Shown here: piece after piece, positions 52,941-61,669 of the stretch
Position numbering within the stretch: the stretch's first letter is position 1
How the letters are laid out: each line of letters opens with the position of its first letter
NCBI RefSeq assembly: GCF_027587175.1
Contig: NZ_JAPCID010000038.1
Location: 1 to 64,000 of the forward strand
Direction of reading: 5' to 3'
Source of the DNA: Solirubrobacter deserti
GTDB taxonomy: Bacteria > Actinomycetota > Thermoleophilia > Solirubrobacterales > Solirubrobacteraceae
Length of the DNA stretch: 64,000 nucleotides
Notes under the pieces: generated by a model
Seen by the model: the letters and a program-made list of their open reading frames with translations, nothing else
Databases searched by the model: none
Told to the model about the DNA's origin: nothing
Program-made: the position numbers and the translations under genes

Positions 52941-53902
52941 GCGCGCCGGTGACGCAGACGCGGGTCGTGCTCGAGCCGGCCGCGCAGGCGTTCGCCGACG
53001 CGACCGCATACCCGCCGTTCATCTACGAGCTCGACCCCGAGGCCGCCCGCAAGGTCCTCGACGACGTCCAGTCCGAGCCGATCGAGCTGCTGGAGGTGGA
53101 CGAACACTGGATCGTCGTGCCCGCCGCGGTCGGCGACGTGCGCGTGCGGATCGTCCGGCCCGCCGGCGCGACCGGCACGCTGCCCGTGATCCTCTACATG
53201 CACGGCGGCGGATGGGTGCTGGGCGGGACGACGACGCACGACCGGCTCGTGCGCGAGCTGGCCGTCGGCGCGCACGCCGCGCTCGCGTTCGTCGAGTACG
53301 ACCGCTCGCCCGAGGCGCGCTATCCGGTCGCGATCGAGCAGGGCTACGCCGTCGCGCGCCACATCGTGCGGGAGGGCGCGGCGCACGGGCTCGATCCGGA
53401 CCGGATGGCGGTCGTGGGCGACTCGGTCGGCGGCTGCATGACCGCGGCGCTGACGCTGATGGCCGAGGGCCGCGGCGACGTGCGCTTCGTGTCGCAGGCG
53501 ATGTTCTATCCCGTCACCGACGCGGGCATGGACACCGGCTCCTACCGCGAGTTCGGAGAGGGCTACCACCTGTCGGCCAAGGCGATGGCGTGGTTCTGGG
53601 ACGCGTACGCCCCAGACCTGCAGACCCGGCGGGAGGCGTACGCGTCCCCGCTGCAGGCCGCCGACTCGCAGCTGGCCGGGCTGCCGCCCGCGCTGGTGAT
53701 CGTCGACGAGGCGGACGTGCTGCGCGACGAGGGCGAGGCGTACGCGGCGCGGCTGCGGGCGAACGGCGTCGCGGTCACGACCGTCCGCTACGACGGCGCG
53801 ATCCACGACTTCATGATGCTCAACCCGCTGAGCGGGACGCACGCCACCCGCGCCGCGATCGCCCAGGCGCTCGCCTTCCTGCGGGACACCTTGGGCCCCT
53901 AG
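52937..53902 (+). CDS. alpha/beta hydrolase, hormone-sensitive lipase type
   Basis: 321 residues. Oxyanion motif HGGGW, nucleophile GDSVGG, acid EADVLRDEG and catalytic histidine in IHDFMML complete the HSL (esterase family IV) set. GTG start coupled to the upstream hydrolase. Probably hydrolyses short-chain esters. Confidence 0.88.
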   Translation: MSAPVTQTRVVLEPAAQAFADATAYPPFIYELDPEAARKVLDDVQSEPIELLEVDEHWIVVPAAVGDVRVRIVRPAGATGTLPVILYMHGGGWVLGGTTTHDRLVRELAVGAHAALAFVEYDRSPEARYPVAIEQGYAVARHIVREGAAHGLDPDRMAVVGDSVGGCMTAALTLMAEGRGDVRFVSQAMFYPVTDAGMDTGSYREFGEGYHLSAKAMAWFWDAYAPDLQTRREAYASPLQAADSQLAGLPPALVIVDEADVLRDEGEAYAARLRANGVAVTTVRYDGAIHDFMMLNPLSGTHATRAAIAQALAFLRDTLGP

Positions 53903-53964
53903 GGACCCACGACTAGGGAGTTCCCCTGACGAGCGGGGGGGCGGAGGCGGAGGAGGCTCGCGGC

Positions 53965-54204
53965 ATGAGCCCAACCCAGTCCAAAGCCCCCACCGTCGGC
54001 GCCGAGCTCGGCGAGATCATGCCGCTGCTCTGCTCGGTCGCCATCTACGGCCCGCCGATCCTGTTCTTCGTCGTGCCGTGGCTGCTGGTCGGCGTGATGT
54101 TGAGCGCCGCGTTCGTGCTCGCGCTGGGGACCGTGGCGGCGTTCGCCGCCGTCACGGCCCTCGCCGCCGGCCTCGTGACGATGCTCCGCCGGGCCTCCGC
54201 ATGA
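53965..54204 (+). CDS. small membrane protein upstream of ECF sigma factor
   Basis: 79 residues with two or three hydrophobic helices (MPLLCSVAIYGPPILFFVVP, then VGVMLSAAFVLALG and AAVTALAAGLV). Ribosome site GGAGG, 8-9-base spacing. Overlaps the sigma gene (ATGA). Too short for a classical anti-sigma factor, but its position is suggestive. Confidence 0.65.
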   Translation: MSPTQSKAPTVGAELGEIMPLLCSVAIYGPPILFFVVPWLLVGVMLSAAFVLALGTVAAFAAVTALAAGLVTMLRRASA

Positions 54205-54797
54205 GCGCCGTCTCCGACACCGACACCGTGTCGTTCCTGCACGTGCGCCACCGCCTGGTCGGCGTCGCCCGGCGCGTGCTGGGCGGCCCCGCGGACGCCG
54301 AGGACGTCGTCCAGGACGCGTGGGTCCGCTGGCAGGAGAGCGACCGCAGCGTCGTGCGTGACCCGACAGCGTTCCTGACGACCACCACGGCGCGGCTCGC
54401 GCTCAACGTCGGTGGCTCGGCGCGGGTGCGCCACGAGACGGACTTCGGGGCGTCCTCGCCCGAGATCGTCGACGCGGCCGCCGATCCCGTGCGCGACGCC
54501 GAGCGCGGCGAGGCGGTCGCTCACGCGCTGGCGACGGTGTGCGAGACGCTGTCGCCGACCGAGCGCGCGGTGTACGTGCTGCGGGAGGCGTTCGACTACC
54601 CGCACCGGCGGATCTCGGAGGTCGTCGGCCTCAGCGAGGCCAACGTCCGCCAGGTCGCGAGGCGCGCGCGCCGCCGGCTCGACGGCGAACCGCACGGGAC
54701 CGCCGATCCCGGCACGCACGCGCGGCTCGTCGAAGCGTTCGTCGCCGCTGCGCGCACCGGCGACCTCCCGCGGCTCGAGCGCGAGCTCGCGGCATGA
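54201..54797 (+). CDS. ECF sigma factor lacking the SnoaL-like tail
   Basis: 198 residues. Region 2 (RHRLVGVARRVLGGPADAEDVVQDAW) and region 4 (LSPTERAVYVLREAFDYPHRRISEVVGLS) match the SigJ/ECF41 group. That group normally continues with a SnoaL-like regulatory domain of about 100 residues. Here the protein stops soon after region 4 and the stop overlaps the peroxidase start (ATGA). The truncation may make it constitutively active or dependent on the small membrane protein. Confidence 0.82.
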   Translation: MSAVSDTDTVSFLHVRHRLVGVARRVLGGPADAEDVVQDAWVRWQESDRSVVRDPTAFLTTTTARLALNVGGSARVRHETDFGASSPEIVDAAADPVRDAERGEAVAHALATVCETLSPTERAVYVLREAFDYPHRRISEVVGLSEANVRQVARRARRRLDGEPHGTADPGTHARLVEAFVAAARTGDLPRLERELAA

Positions 54798-56032
54798 CCG
54801 CGCCGCTGGCGCACCCGAGCTACCGCTCGTTCTTCGCGGATCTGGCGCCGCTGCACGTCGACCCCGAAGCCCTGCACGCGCTCGGCCGGCCGGGCGGCCC
54901 GTGCGATCTCGGCGAGGACTGCGCGCAGGACACCGATTCGGCCGTCGCGGCGGTGTGGCCGTTCTTCGGTCAGTTCCTCGCGCACGACATCACCGCGGAC
55001 CGCTCACCGCTGGTCGATCGCGCCGATCCCGCGCGCCTGCTCAACGCCCGCACACCGCGGGCGGACCTGGAGGCCTTGTACGGCGCCGGGCCGGTGGGGG
55101 AGCCGTACCTGTACCGCAGCGACGACCCGGCCAAGCTGCTGCTCTCCGCCTCCGGCGTCGACGTCCCGCGCAACCACGAGGGCATCGCGCTGGTCGGCGA
55201 CCCGCGCAACGACGCGAACCTGTTCACCAGCCAGATGGCGGTGGCGTTCATCCGCCTGCACAACCGGTTCGTGGATCGCCTGCGGGCGGAAGGCGCGGCG
55301 GATGTGTTCGCCGCCGCCCGGCGCGAGCTCACGTGGCACTACCAGCACGTCATCCTGCGCGAGTTCCTGCCCGGGCTGATCGGCGCGCCGCTGACCGCGG
55401 AGCTGCTCGAGGACGGGCCGCGGCTCCACCGCGCCGACGACGAGCCGTACGTGCCGCTCGAGTTCGCCGACGCCGCGTACCGCTACGGCCACGCGCAGAT
55501 CCGCCATCGCTACCAGGTCAACGCGACGTTCGGCCCCGTGCCGCTGTTCCCGGACCTGATGGGCTTCGGGACGGTCGCGCCGGAGCACGCGATCGACTGG
55601 GCGTTGCCGCTCGAGCAGCGCGCCAAGCGCATGGACGTGCGCCTGCCGACGTCACTGATCACGCTGCCCACCCAGATCTCGGGCGCGCGGCCCGGGACCG
55701 ACTACGCGTCGCTGGCCAACCGGGACCTACAGCGCGGCCAGGCGGTCGGGCTCCCCTCGGGCGAGGCGATCGCGCGCCGGCTGGGCGTGGAGCCGCTGCC
55801 CGCCGAGCAGATCGGCCTGGGCTGGACCACGGAGACGCCGCTGTGGTTCTACATCCTCAAAGAGGCCGAGGTGCTGCACGGCGGCGACCAGCTCGGCCCG
55901 GTCGGCGGCCGGATCGTCGGCGAGGTGCTCGTGGGCATCATCGACGCCGACCCGGGCTCCTTCCGGGCGATCGAGCCGGAGTGGACGCCGGCGCGGCCGT
56001 TCGCCCTCGCCGACCTCCTCCTCGGGCAGTGA
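54794..56032 (+). CDS. animal-type haem peroxidase
   Basis: 412 residues. Distal histidine in FFGQFLAHDITAD (His64), the HNRF motif, HYQHVILREFLP, and a proximal histidine in YRYGHAQI make this a bacterial member of the peroxinectin/peroxidase-cyclooxygenase family. No signal peptide is seen, so it is probably cytoplasmic or exported by another route. Last gene of a three-gene ATGA-coupled operon with an ECF sigma factor, suggesting an oxidative or halide-dependent stress role. Confidence 0.85.
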   Translation: MTAPLAHPSYRSFFADLAPLHVDPEALHALGRPGGPCDLGEDCAQDTDSAVAAVWPFFGQFLAHDITADRSPLVDRADPARLLNARTPRADLEALYGAGPVGEPYLYRSDDPAKLLLSASGVDVPRNHEGIALVGDPRNDANLFTSQMAVAFIRLHNRFVDRLRAEGAADVFAAARRELTWHYQHVILREFLPGLIGAPLTAELLEDGPRLHRADDEPYVPLEFADAAYRYGHAQIRHRYQVNATFGPVPLFPDLMGFGTVAPEHAIDWALPLEQRAKRMDVRLPTSLITLPTQISGARPGTDYASLANRDLQRGQAVGLPSGEAIARRLGVEPLPAEQIGLGWTTETPLWFYILKEAEVLHGGDQLGPVGGRIVGEVLVGIIDADPGSFRAIEPEWTPARPFALADLLLGQ

Positions 56033-56036
56033 GATC

Positions 56037-56069
56037 AGCGCTGCGGGCGGCATGTCGGCCCGCAGCGCT
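56037..56069. terminator. bidirectional terminator hairpin
   Basis: AGCGCTGCGGGC pairs exactly with GCCCGCAGCGCT (12 bp, 9-base loop) between the converging peroxidase and carbamoyltransferase-like genes. Confidence 0.8.
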
Positions 56070-56073
56070 CGGC

Positions 56074-56814
56074 TCACGCCTCCCAGTCGCCCGTGACGAG
56101 CGTCCGCAGCACGGCCTGCTCGACCGGCAGCAGGTTCGCCGTCGCGTCCGGCGGACGCGGCCCGGCGGCGGTGAAGACGACATCCGCGCCGTTCATCGCC
56201 TCCTGCGGCGTCTCGCACACGCGCACGGCGCTGCCCGCACGGGCGAGCAGCGCCGGGTCCGGGAGCAGCGGCGGCGCCGTCGCGAGCCGCACGGTCATGC
56301 CGGACAGCGTCGCGGCCTCGATCAGCGACCGCATCGCCGGCTCGCGCGGACCCGGGTACGCGATCTGCAGGCCGCCCAACGTGCCGAAGCGCTCCCGCAA
56401 CGCCAGGCAGTCGGCCAGCGCCTGGCACGGATGCGCGCGGTCGGTGAGCGCGTTGACCACCGGCACCGACGAGGCCTCGACCAGGTCCAGCAGGTCGCGG
56501 TGACGGCCGGTGTGCACGGCGATCGCGTCGCAGTACGCGGACAGTGTCCGCGCCGTGTCCGCGATCGAGTCGCCGCGCGGCTGCAGCACGACCGGCAACG
56601 CGCCGAGCCGGTGCACGGCCACCTCCAGCGAAACCCGGTCACGCGTCGCCGCGTGTTCGAACACGCACGCGATCGCGCCGCCCGCGAGCGTGCTCCGCCA
56701 GGCCAGCGGGTGGCGCTTCATCACGGCCGCGAGGTCGAGCAGCGCGCCGAGCTCGTCGGCCGTGAGATCGTCGATGCCGAGCAGGCAGCGCGGCTCGGTG
56801 GCGGTCGCGATCAT
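56074..56814 (-). CDS. ornithine carbamoyltransferase-like paralogue
   Basis: 246 residues against about 310 for real OTCases. The carbamoyl-phosphate loop FxxxSTRTR is changed to FEHAATRDR (52-60), and the ornithine-site HCLP motif near the C-terminus is absent. The HPCQALAD helix (128-135) and the overall two-domain fold remain. Catalysis of the classical reaction is doubtful. Start overlaps the upstream small membrane gene (ATGA). It may bind a related ligand or act as a regulator. Confidence 0.75.
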   Translation of the reverse strand: MIATATEPRCLLGIDDLTADELGALLDLAAVMKRHPLAWRSTLAGGAIACVFEHAATRDRVSLEVAVHRLGALPVVLQPRGDSIADTARTLSAYCDAIAVHTGRHRDLLDLVEASSVPVVNALTDRAHPCQALADCLALRERFGTLGGLQIAYPGPREPAMRSLIEAATLSGMTVRLATAPPLLPDPALLARAGSAVRVCETPQEAMNGADVVFTAAGPRPPDATANLLPVEQAVLRTLVTGDWEA

Positions 56815-57065
56815 CGCTTCTGCTCCAGTCGGCGTCCATGCAGGTGCCGGGCCACGATGACCGGGAGCGCGAAGACCGCGGCCACGAGGCCCAGCGCCAC
56901 GGTCGGGACGACCACGATCACCAGCAGGATCAGCAACGGCGGGCTGACGAGCAGCGCCAGCAGCGCGATGACGGCCAGCTCGACGCCGCGGACGGCGTCG
57001 CCGGCCGCGACCTCGACCTCGGACACGACCTCCTCGGCATGGCTCTGGGTCTCGACCATGGCCAT
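56811..57065 (-). CDS. small membrane protein
   Basis: 84 residues. Acidic N-terminus (HAEEVVSEVEVAAGDAV), two long hydrophobic helices (about 30-72) and a basic tail (RHLHGRRLEQKR). Coupled at both ends in a four-gene leftward operon. Function unknown. Confidence 0.65.
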   Translation of the reverse strand: MAMVETQSHAEEVVSEVEVAAGDAVRGVELAVIALLALLVSPPLLILLVIVVVPTVALGLVAAVFALPVIVARHLHGRRLEQKR

Positions 57066-57283
57066 CAGTAGGCGGCGATCTGCCGGGTGGCGTCGTCCAG
57101 CGCGGCGGCGAGGGTCTCGGTGTCGATCAGCCACGGCTCGCCGTCGCGCCGGGGATCGAGGCGCAGGTGCAGGCGGCCTTCGTGCAGCACGGTGATCGCG
57201 AGCAGCTCGCCGCCGCACCACAGCTCGGCGTTGCCGTCGACGGCTTCTTCCGGGCTGACGACGAGGGCGCGGACGCGGGGCAT
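57065..57283 (-). CDS. small hypothetical protein
   Basis: 72 residues, alpha/beta-looking (ELWCGGELLAITVLHEGRLH). Begins 3 bases after the NmrA gene and its stop overlaps the next ATG (TGATG). No family recognised; no signal peptide or membrane helix. Confidence 0.6.
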   Translation of the reverse strand: MPRVRALVVSPEEAVDGNAELWCGGELLAITVLHEGRLHLRLDPRRDGEPWLIDTETLAAALDDATRQIAAY

Positions 57284-57286
57284 GGT

Positions 57287-58045
57287 CTACGCCGCCGCGA
57301 GCTGGCGGTCGAGCCAGTCCTGGAAGCGGACGTCGCCGAGGCGGGCGTCCGGGCCGGGCATGAGCGTGGTGTCGTCGACCTCGTAGGTGGCGAAGTACAG
57401 CGCCTTGGGGTCGCTCACCACCGTGCGCGGGTCGTTGCGGGCGGCGAGCGCCTGGCGGATCAGGTCGTCCATGCGGAACGGCTCGGGGCCGGCGACCTCG
57501 ACGATGCCGTTCACGGGCGCGCCGACCGCGGTGCGGGCGACGGCCTTGGCGACGTCCTCGGACGCCATGGGCTGGAACAGGACGGGCGGGAGCCGGACGC
57601 TGTCGCCCTCGGTGGCCGTCTGCGCGATGCCCTTCAGGAACTCGAAGAACTGGGTGGCGTGGACGATCGAGTACGGGACCGAGAAGCCGCGGATCAGCGC
57701 CTCCTGCACGGCCTTGCCGCGGAAGTAGCCCTTGTCGGCCATGCGCTCGGTGCCGACCACCGACAGCGCCACGTGGTGGCCGACGCCGGCCGTGGCCTCG
57801 GCGGCCAGCAGCTTGCTCGTGGCGGTCTCGAAGAACTCGACGACGGCCGACTCCTCGAACGACGGCGAATTGGAGACGTCGACGACGACGTCCGCACCGG
57901 CGAGCGCCGCGTCCAGGCCCTCGCCGGTAAGGATGTTCACGCCCGTGTCGGGCGACGCGGCGACGGCCTCGTGGCCGTGCTCGGAGAGCTTGGTGACGAC
58001 CTGCGAGCCGATCAGGCCGGTGCCGCCGATGACGACGATCTTCAT
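57287..58045 (-). CDS. NmrA-like NAD(P)-binding protein
   Basis: 252 residues, atypical short-chain dehydrogenase. Rossmann motif GGTGLIGS at the N-terminus; the catalytic Tyr-Lys pair is not in the usual position. Ribosome site AAAGG. First gene of the operon leading to the carbamoyltransferase-like protein. Such proteins act as redox sensors or quinone/NADPH-linked reductases. Confidence 0.82.
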   Translation of the reverse strand: MKIVVIGGTGLIGSQVVTKLSEHGHEAVAASPDTGVNILTGEGLDAALAGADVVVDVSNSPSFEESAVVEFFETATSKLLAAEATAGVGHHVALSVVGTERMADKGYFRGKAVQEALIRGFSVPYSIVHATQFFEFLKGIAQTATEGDSVRLPPVLFQPMASEDVAKAVARTAVGAPVNGIVEVAGPEPFRMDDLIRQALAARNDPRTVVSDPKALYFATYEVDDTTLMPGPDARLGDVRFQDWLDRQLAAA

Positions 58046-58149
58046 GTCGATCGAGCCTTTCTGGTGGTTGCGGTTGCACCCTGCGAGACCGCACAGCCCG
58101 GCGGTCCGTGACATGTCACATCGGGTGCCGCCGTCCGGTCGGGATCCGT

Positions 58150-59355
58150 GTGAGCCCACCCCTTCGCCTGCGCATGACCGCCCGCTCGATCGACGAGCCG
58201 CACCGCACCGCGACCCAGCTGGAGCTGTTCTTCGACCTCACGTTCGTGGTCGCGATCGCCGCGCTCACCAGCCGCTTCGCCCACGCCGTGGAGGACGGCC
58301 ACGCGCTCGACGCGCTGGTCCCGTGCCTGCAGGTGTTCTTCGCGATCTGGTGGGCGTGGATGAACCACACCTGGTTCGCGTCCTCCTTCGACACCGACGA
58401 CGTCGCGTTCCGCCTGCTCACGCTCGTCCAGATGGCCGGCGTGCTGGTGCTCGCGGCGGGCGTGCCGGCCGCGCTCGAGGACAACGACTACACGGCCGTG
58501 ACCAGCGGCTACCTGGTCATGCGCGTGGGGCTGATCGCGCAGTGGCTGCGGGCGGCGGTCGAGGACCCCGCGAGCCGCAGGACGGCGCTCCGGTACGCCG
58601 TCGGGATCACGCTCGCCGACGCGGGCTGGGTCGCGCGCCTGCTGGTGGCGGACGAGCTGTCCGACGGCTGGCTGCTCGCGCTCTTCGGCGCGCTGACCGC
58701 GTTCGAGCTCGCGGTGCCGCTGTGGGCCGAGCGCGCGCGGCCGACGAGCTGGCATCCGCACCACATCGCCGAGCGCTACGGCCTGTTCGCGATCATCCTG
58801 CTCGGCGAGAGCGTGCTGGCGGCGTTCATGGGCGTGCAGCGCGCGCTGGCGGACGACGGCGTGAGCGCGCCGCTGGTCGCCGTCGGCGTGGCCGCGCTGG
58901 TGCTCGTGTTCGCGCTCTGGTGGCTGTACTTCCTGCAACCCGTCGGCGACGGGCTCGCGGCCAGCCGCGACCGCTCGTACCTGTGGGGTTACGGGCACTA
59001 CGGCGTGTTCGCGGCGCTCGCGCTGGTCGGCGCCGGGCTGGAGGCGGCCGTCGCGCACGCCGGCGGCCAGGTCGCCGCGTCCACGGTCGCCATCGGCTAC
59101 GCGATCGCCGCCCCGGTGGCCGCGTTCCTGGTCCTCGTGTGGTGGCTGCACGTGCCGCTGATCGCGCGGCCCGTGCTGCATCCGGCGGTGATGCTCGGCG
59201 GCGCGGGCGCCGTCCTGCTCGTGCCGCTCGTCGGCGCGTCGCTGACCGTGAGCGTCGGCCTGCTCGCGCTCGTGTGCGCGGTCGTGGTCGCCGCGACGCT
59301 CGCGCTGGACCGCGACGCGTGGCCCGTCCTCGTCGAACCCCTGGAGGCACGATGA
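58150..59355 (+). CDS. low temperature requirement protein A (LtrA) family
   Basis: 401 residues and about 11-12 helices. The N-terminal family signature ELFFDLTFVVAI and the later RYGLFAIILLGESVLA are intact. GTG at 58150 assumed; ATG at 58174 is possible. Stop overlaps the universal stress protein gene (ATGA). Family function is not settled. Confidence 0.85.
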   Translation: MSPPLRLRMTARSIDEPHRTATQLELFFDLTFVVAIAALTSRFAHAVEDGHALDALVPCLQVFFAIWWAWMNHTWFASSFDTDDVAFRLLTLVQMAGVLVLAAGVPAALEDNDYTAVTSGYLVMRVGLIAQWLRAAVEDPASRRTALRYAVGITLADAGWVARLLVADELSDGWLLALFGALTAFELAVPLWAERARPTSWHPHHIAERYGLFAIILLGESVLAAFMGVQRALADDGVSAPLVAVGVAALVLVFALWWLYFLQPVGDGLAASRDRSYLWGYGHYGVFAALALVGAGLEAAVAHAGGQVAASTVAIGYAIAAPVAAFLVLVWWLHVPLIARPVLHPAVMLGGAGAVLLVPLVGASLTVSVGLLALVCAVVVAATLALDRDAWPVLVEPLEAR

Positions 59356-60191
59356 CCCGCCTGCTGTTGGCCTACGACGGCTCCGCCGCCGCGACCACCG
59401 CGATCGACGCCGCCGCGGCGCTGTTCGGAGGCTCGGAGGCGGTGATCGCCACCGTCCAGCCGCCCGTGCCGACCTTCGAGGCGGCCGCGCTGGCCCGCAT
59501 CGCGCTGCCCGACGCGATGATCCGCGACGGCGTCGCGCACCTCCGCACCGAGCACGAGCAGCTGGGGGAGACCCTCGTCGCCGCGGGTGAAGCGGCGGCT
59601 CGGGCCGCCGGCCTGCGGGCGAGCTCGTCGGTCGTCGAGGGCGCGAGCCCGTGGCGGGCGCTGCGCGCGCTCGCCGCCGAGGACGATGTGGACATCGTGG
59701 TGTGCGGCACCCGCGGCGACGGCGCGCTGCAGCGTGCGCTGGTCGGGTCCACGGCCGCCGGCCTGCTGCACCACGGCCACCGTCCGCTGCTCGTCGTGCC
59801 CGGAGCGGCTGACCGACCCGAAGGGCCGATCCTCGCCGGCTACGACGCGTCCGAGCCGGCCCGGGGCGCACTGCGCTTCGCCGCGACGCACCTCCGGACC
59901 CGGGAGGTCGTGGTCGCCCACGCGCGGCGCGGCTTCTGGGAGCCGACCGGGGAGGACGTGGCCGACACCGGCGCGGCCTACGCCCGGGCGCTCGGGCTCG
60001 CCGCGACGCCGCGCACGCTCGACACGCTGCGCGACGCGGCGGGCGAGCTGCTGGTCGGCGCGCGGGCGATCGATGCGGCGGCGATCCTCGTCGGCTCCCG
60101 GGGGCACGGCGCGGTGGCCGCGGCGATGCTCGGCTCCGTCGCCACGGCGCTGGTCCACGCCGCCGAGCGGCCGGTCCTCGTCGTGCGCTGA
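59352..60191 (+). CDS. tandem universal stress protein (UspA)
   Basis: 279 residues with two Usp domains (about 1-150 and 153-279). Each ends with the ATP-binding G-x2-G-x9-G(S/T) pattern: GTRGDGALQRALVGSTA and GSRGHGAVAAAMLGSVA. Coupled to LtrA, so likely a stress-response unit. Ends LVVR. Confidence 0.88.
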   Translation: MTRLLLAYDGSAAATTAIDAAAALFGGSEAVIATVQPPVPTFEAAALARIALPDAMIRDGVAHLRTEHEQLGETLVAAGEAAARAAGLRASSSVVEGASPWRALRALAAEDDVDIVVCGTRGDGALQRALVGSTAAGLLHHGHRPLLVVPGAADRPEGPILAGYDASEPARGALRFAATHLRTREVVVAHARRGFWEPTGEDVADTGAAYARALGLAATPRTLDTLRDAAGELLVGARAIDAAAILVGSRGHGAVAAAMLGSVATALVHAAERPVLVVR

Positions 60192-60266
60192 CCTGTCGGA
60201 TTCCCGCCACGACGAGGGTGGCTGGCTCGCTATCGAGCGCGGTGTGCGCCCGGATAGCGTCCGCCG

Positions 60267-60449
60267 ATGTCCAGATTCCTCCCCAGATACGCGCTCGGGC
60301 TGCTCGTCGCCCTGAGCGTGCTTCCGGCCGCGCCCGCGTTCGCCGGCGAAGACCACTCCAAGCACATTCCGATCGAGTCCTGGTCGTTCGGGGCGTCGAG
60401 CTCAGGCACCGGCAAGACGCTCTCCGCGGTCCTGCTCGGCCGGCCGTGA
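60267..60449 (+). CDS. small secreted protein with Hcp-like motif
   Basis: 60 residues. Signal peptide (RYALGLLVALSVLPAAPAFA) and a short mature part with HIPIESWSFGASSSGTG, which resembles the IxIxSWSFGA strand of Hcp tube proteins. TAGCGT lies 6 bases before the ATG. It is far shorter than Hcp, so it is either a truncated remnant or a small independent peptide. Confidence 0.5.
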   Translation: MSRFLPRYALGLLVALSVLPAAPAFAGEDHSKHIPIESWSFGASSSGTGKTLSAVLLGRP

Positions 60450-60490
60450 GCGGGGTGCGGGGCGCCGGCCTCGGCTCCCCGCGCCGGTGC

Positions 60491-60916
60491 TCAGCGGTCG
60501 TCGCTGCCGCGTCCGCGCCCGCGGCCCCGGTCGTTGCCGGAGTCGTCGTCGGACCCGCGCCCGCGGCCGCGATCGTCATCGTCGGAGTCGTCGTTGGAGC
60601 CGCCATGCGACCCGCCGCCGCCCGAGCGCTCGACCTCGAGCGCCACCCAGCGCCCGTCCGAGCGCGTGACCACGGTCTCGATGTTGCGCAGGCCGGCGCG
60701 CAGGCCCGCGAAGCCGGAGATGCGCTCGAAGCGGGTGCGGGCGGTCACGCGCACGCGGATCGTGCCCCGCTCGGAGTCATGGATGCGGAACGTGCGGGAG
60801 TCACGGTCGACCGAGACGACCGTCCCCTCGTACTGGCGCGTCTGCGCCGACGCGGCGGGCGCGCAGAACGCGAGCGCGGCGGCGGCGATGATGGCGATAC
60901 GCAACGGCTGCTTCAT
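60491..60916 (-). CDS. secreted protein with OB-like domain and Arg/Gly/Asp tail
   Basis: 141 residues from ATG at 60916. Signal peptide (IAIIAAAALAFCAPAASA), a beta domain of about 70 residues (YEGTVVSVDRDSRTFRI, DUF5666-like), then a disordered tail of SDDDDRGRGRG units. Tail is encoded by imperfect repeats. Probably a periplasmic or surface protein; function unknown. Confidence 0.7.
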   Translation of the reverse strand: MKQPLRIAIIAAAALAFCAPAASAQTRQYEGTVVSVDRDSRTFRIHDSERGTIRVRVTARTRFERISGFAGLRAGLRNIETVVTRSDGRWVALEVERSGGGGSHGGSNDDSDDDDRGRGRGSDDDSGNDRGRGRGRGSDDR

Positions 60917-60974
60917 GTCCCTCACTGTGCGCCAGGGCCGGTCCGGGTTTCCATGCGACCTTCGTCGGAGTCGA

Positions 60975-61649
60975 TCAGGTAGTGACCACCTGCCGTCCCT
61001 CGGACGGCTGCACGAGCACCCAGCCCTGGCCGGAGAGCGCGAGCTGGACGCTCTCGCCCGAGCCGAGGCCGATCAGCGACTTGGCCTGCACGTCGGTCTT
61101 GAGGTTGGTCGTGACGCCGCCCGACCAGGCGATCGCCGCCTGCGGGTCCACGAACGTCGGCGCCTCGCTGACGTCCAGGCGCAGCGGCTCGCCGTCGGAC
61201 AGCAACGCCACCAGACCTGAGCCCTTGAGGTGGACGTTGAACAGGCCGCCGGCGAGCATGCCCGAGGCGCCGCCCTTGACGCGCGTGATGTCCCAGTCGA
61301 TCCCGGCCTCGAACGCGAGGATGTTCTCGCCGCTCACGGTCAGCCCGTCGTTGCTGAGCGTGATGACGTGCACGAGCATCGCGTTGCTGGCCAGGAACAG
61401 CTCGCCGGAGCCGGAGGCCTGCATCAGCCGCAGGCCCTCGCCGGTGGCGGCCTTCTTGAGCATGCGGCCGAGCCCGCCGCCCTTGTGTTCGAAGCGCACG
61501 TCGCCCTGGTAGGCGACCATCGCGCCGTTGCGCGCCATCACGGTCGTCTCGGACAGCTCCACCTTGAGCAGGCGGGGGTTCTGCAAGGTGAACGGCTCGC
61601 CGGTCTCGACCTCGGCGTACTGATCCAATGGTGCACCCATGTCGGCCAT
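60975..61649 (-). CDS. AIM24 family protein
   Basis: 224 residues of the AIM24/TIGR00266 beta-fold family, with the repeats FEHKGGGLGRMLKKAATGEG and SGSGELFLA characteristic of it. TAGGCT lies 7 bases before the ATG at 61649, consistent with a leaderless message. No membrane segment. Cellular role in bacteria is not known. Confidence 0.88.
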   Translation of the reverse strand: MADMGAPLDQYAEVETGEPFTLQNPRLLKVELSETTVMARNGAMVAYQGDVRFEHKGGGLGRMLKKAATGEGLRLMQASGSGELFLASNAMLVHVITLSNDGLTVSGENILAFEAGIDWDITRVKGGASGMLAGGLFNVHLKGSGLVALLSDGEPLRLDVSEAPTFVDPQAAIAWSGGVTTNLKTDVQAKSLIGLGSGESVQLALSGQGWVLVQPSEGRQVVTT

Positions 61650-61669
61650 GCCGGCGAGCCTAGTTCGTC

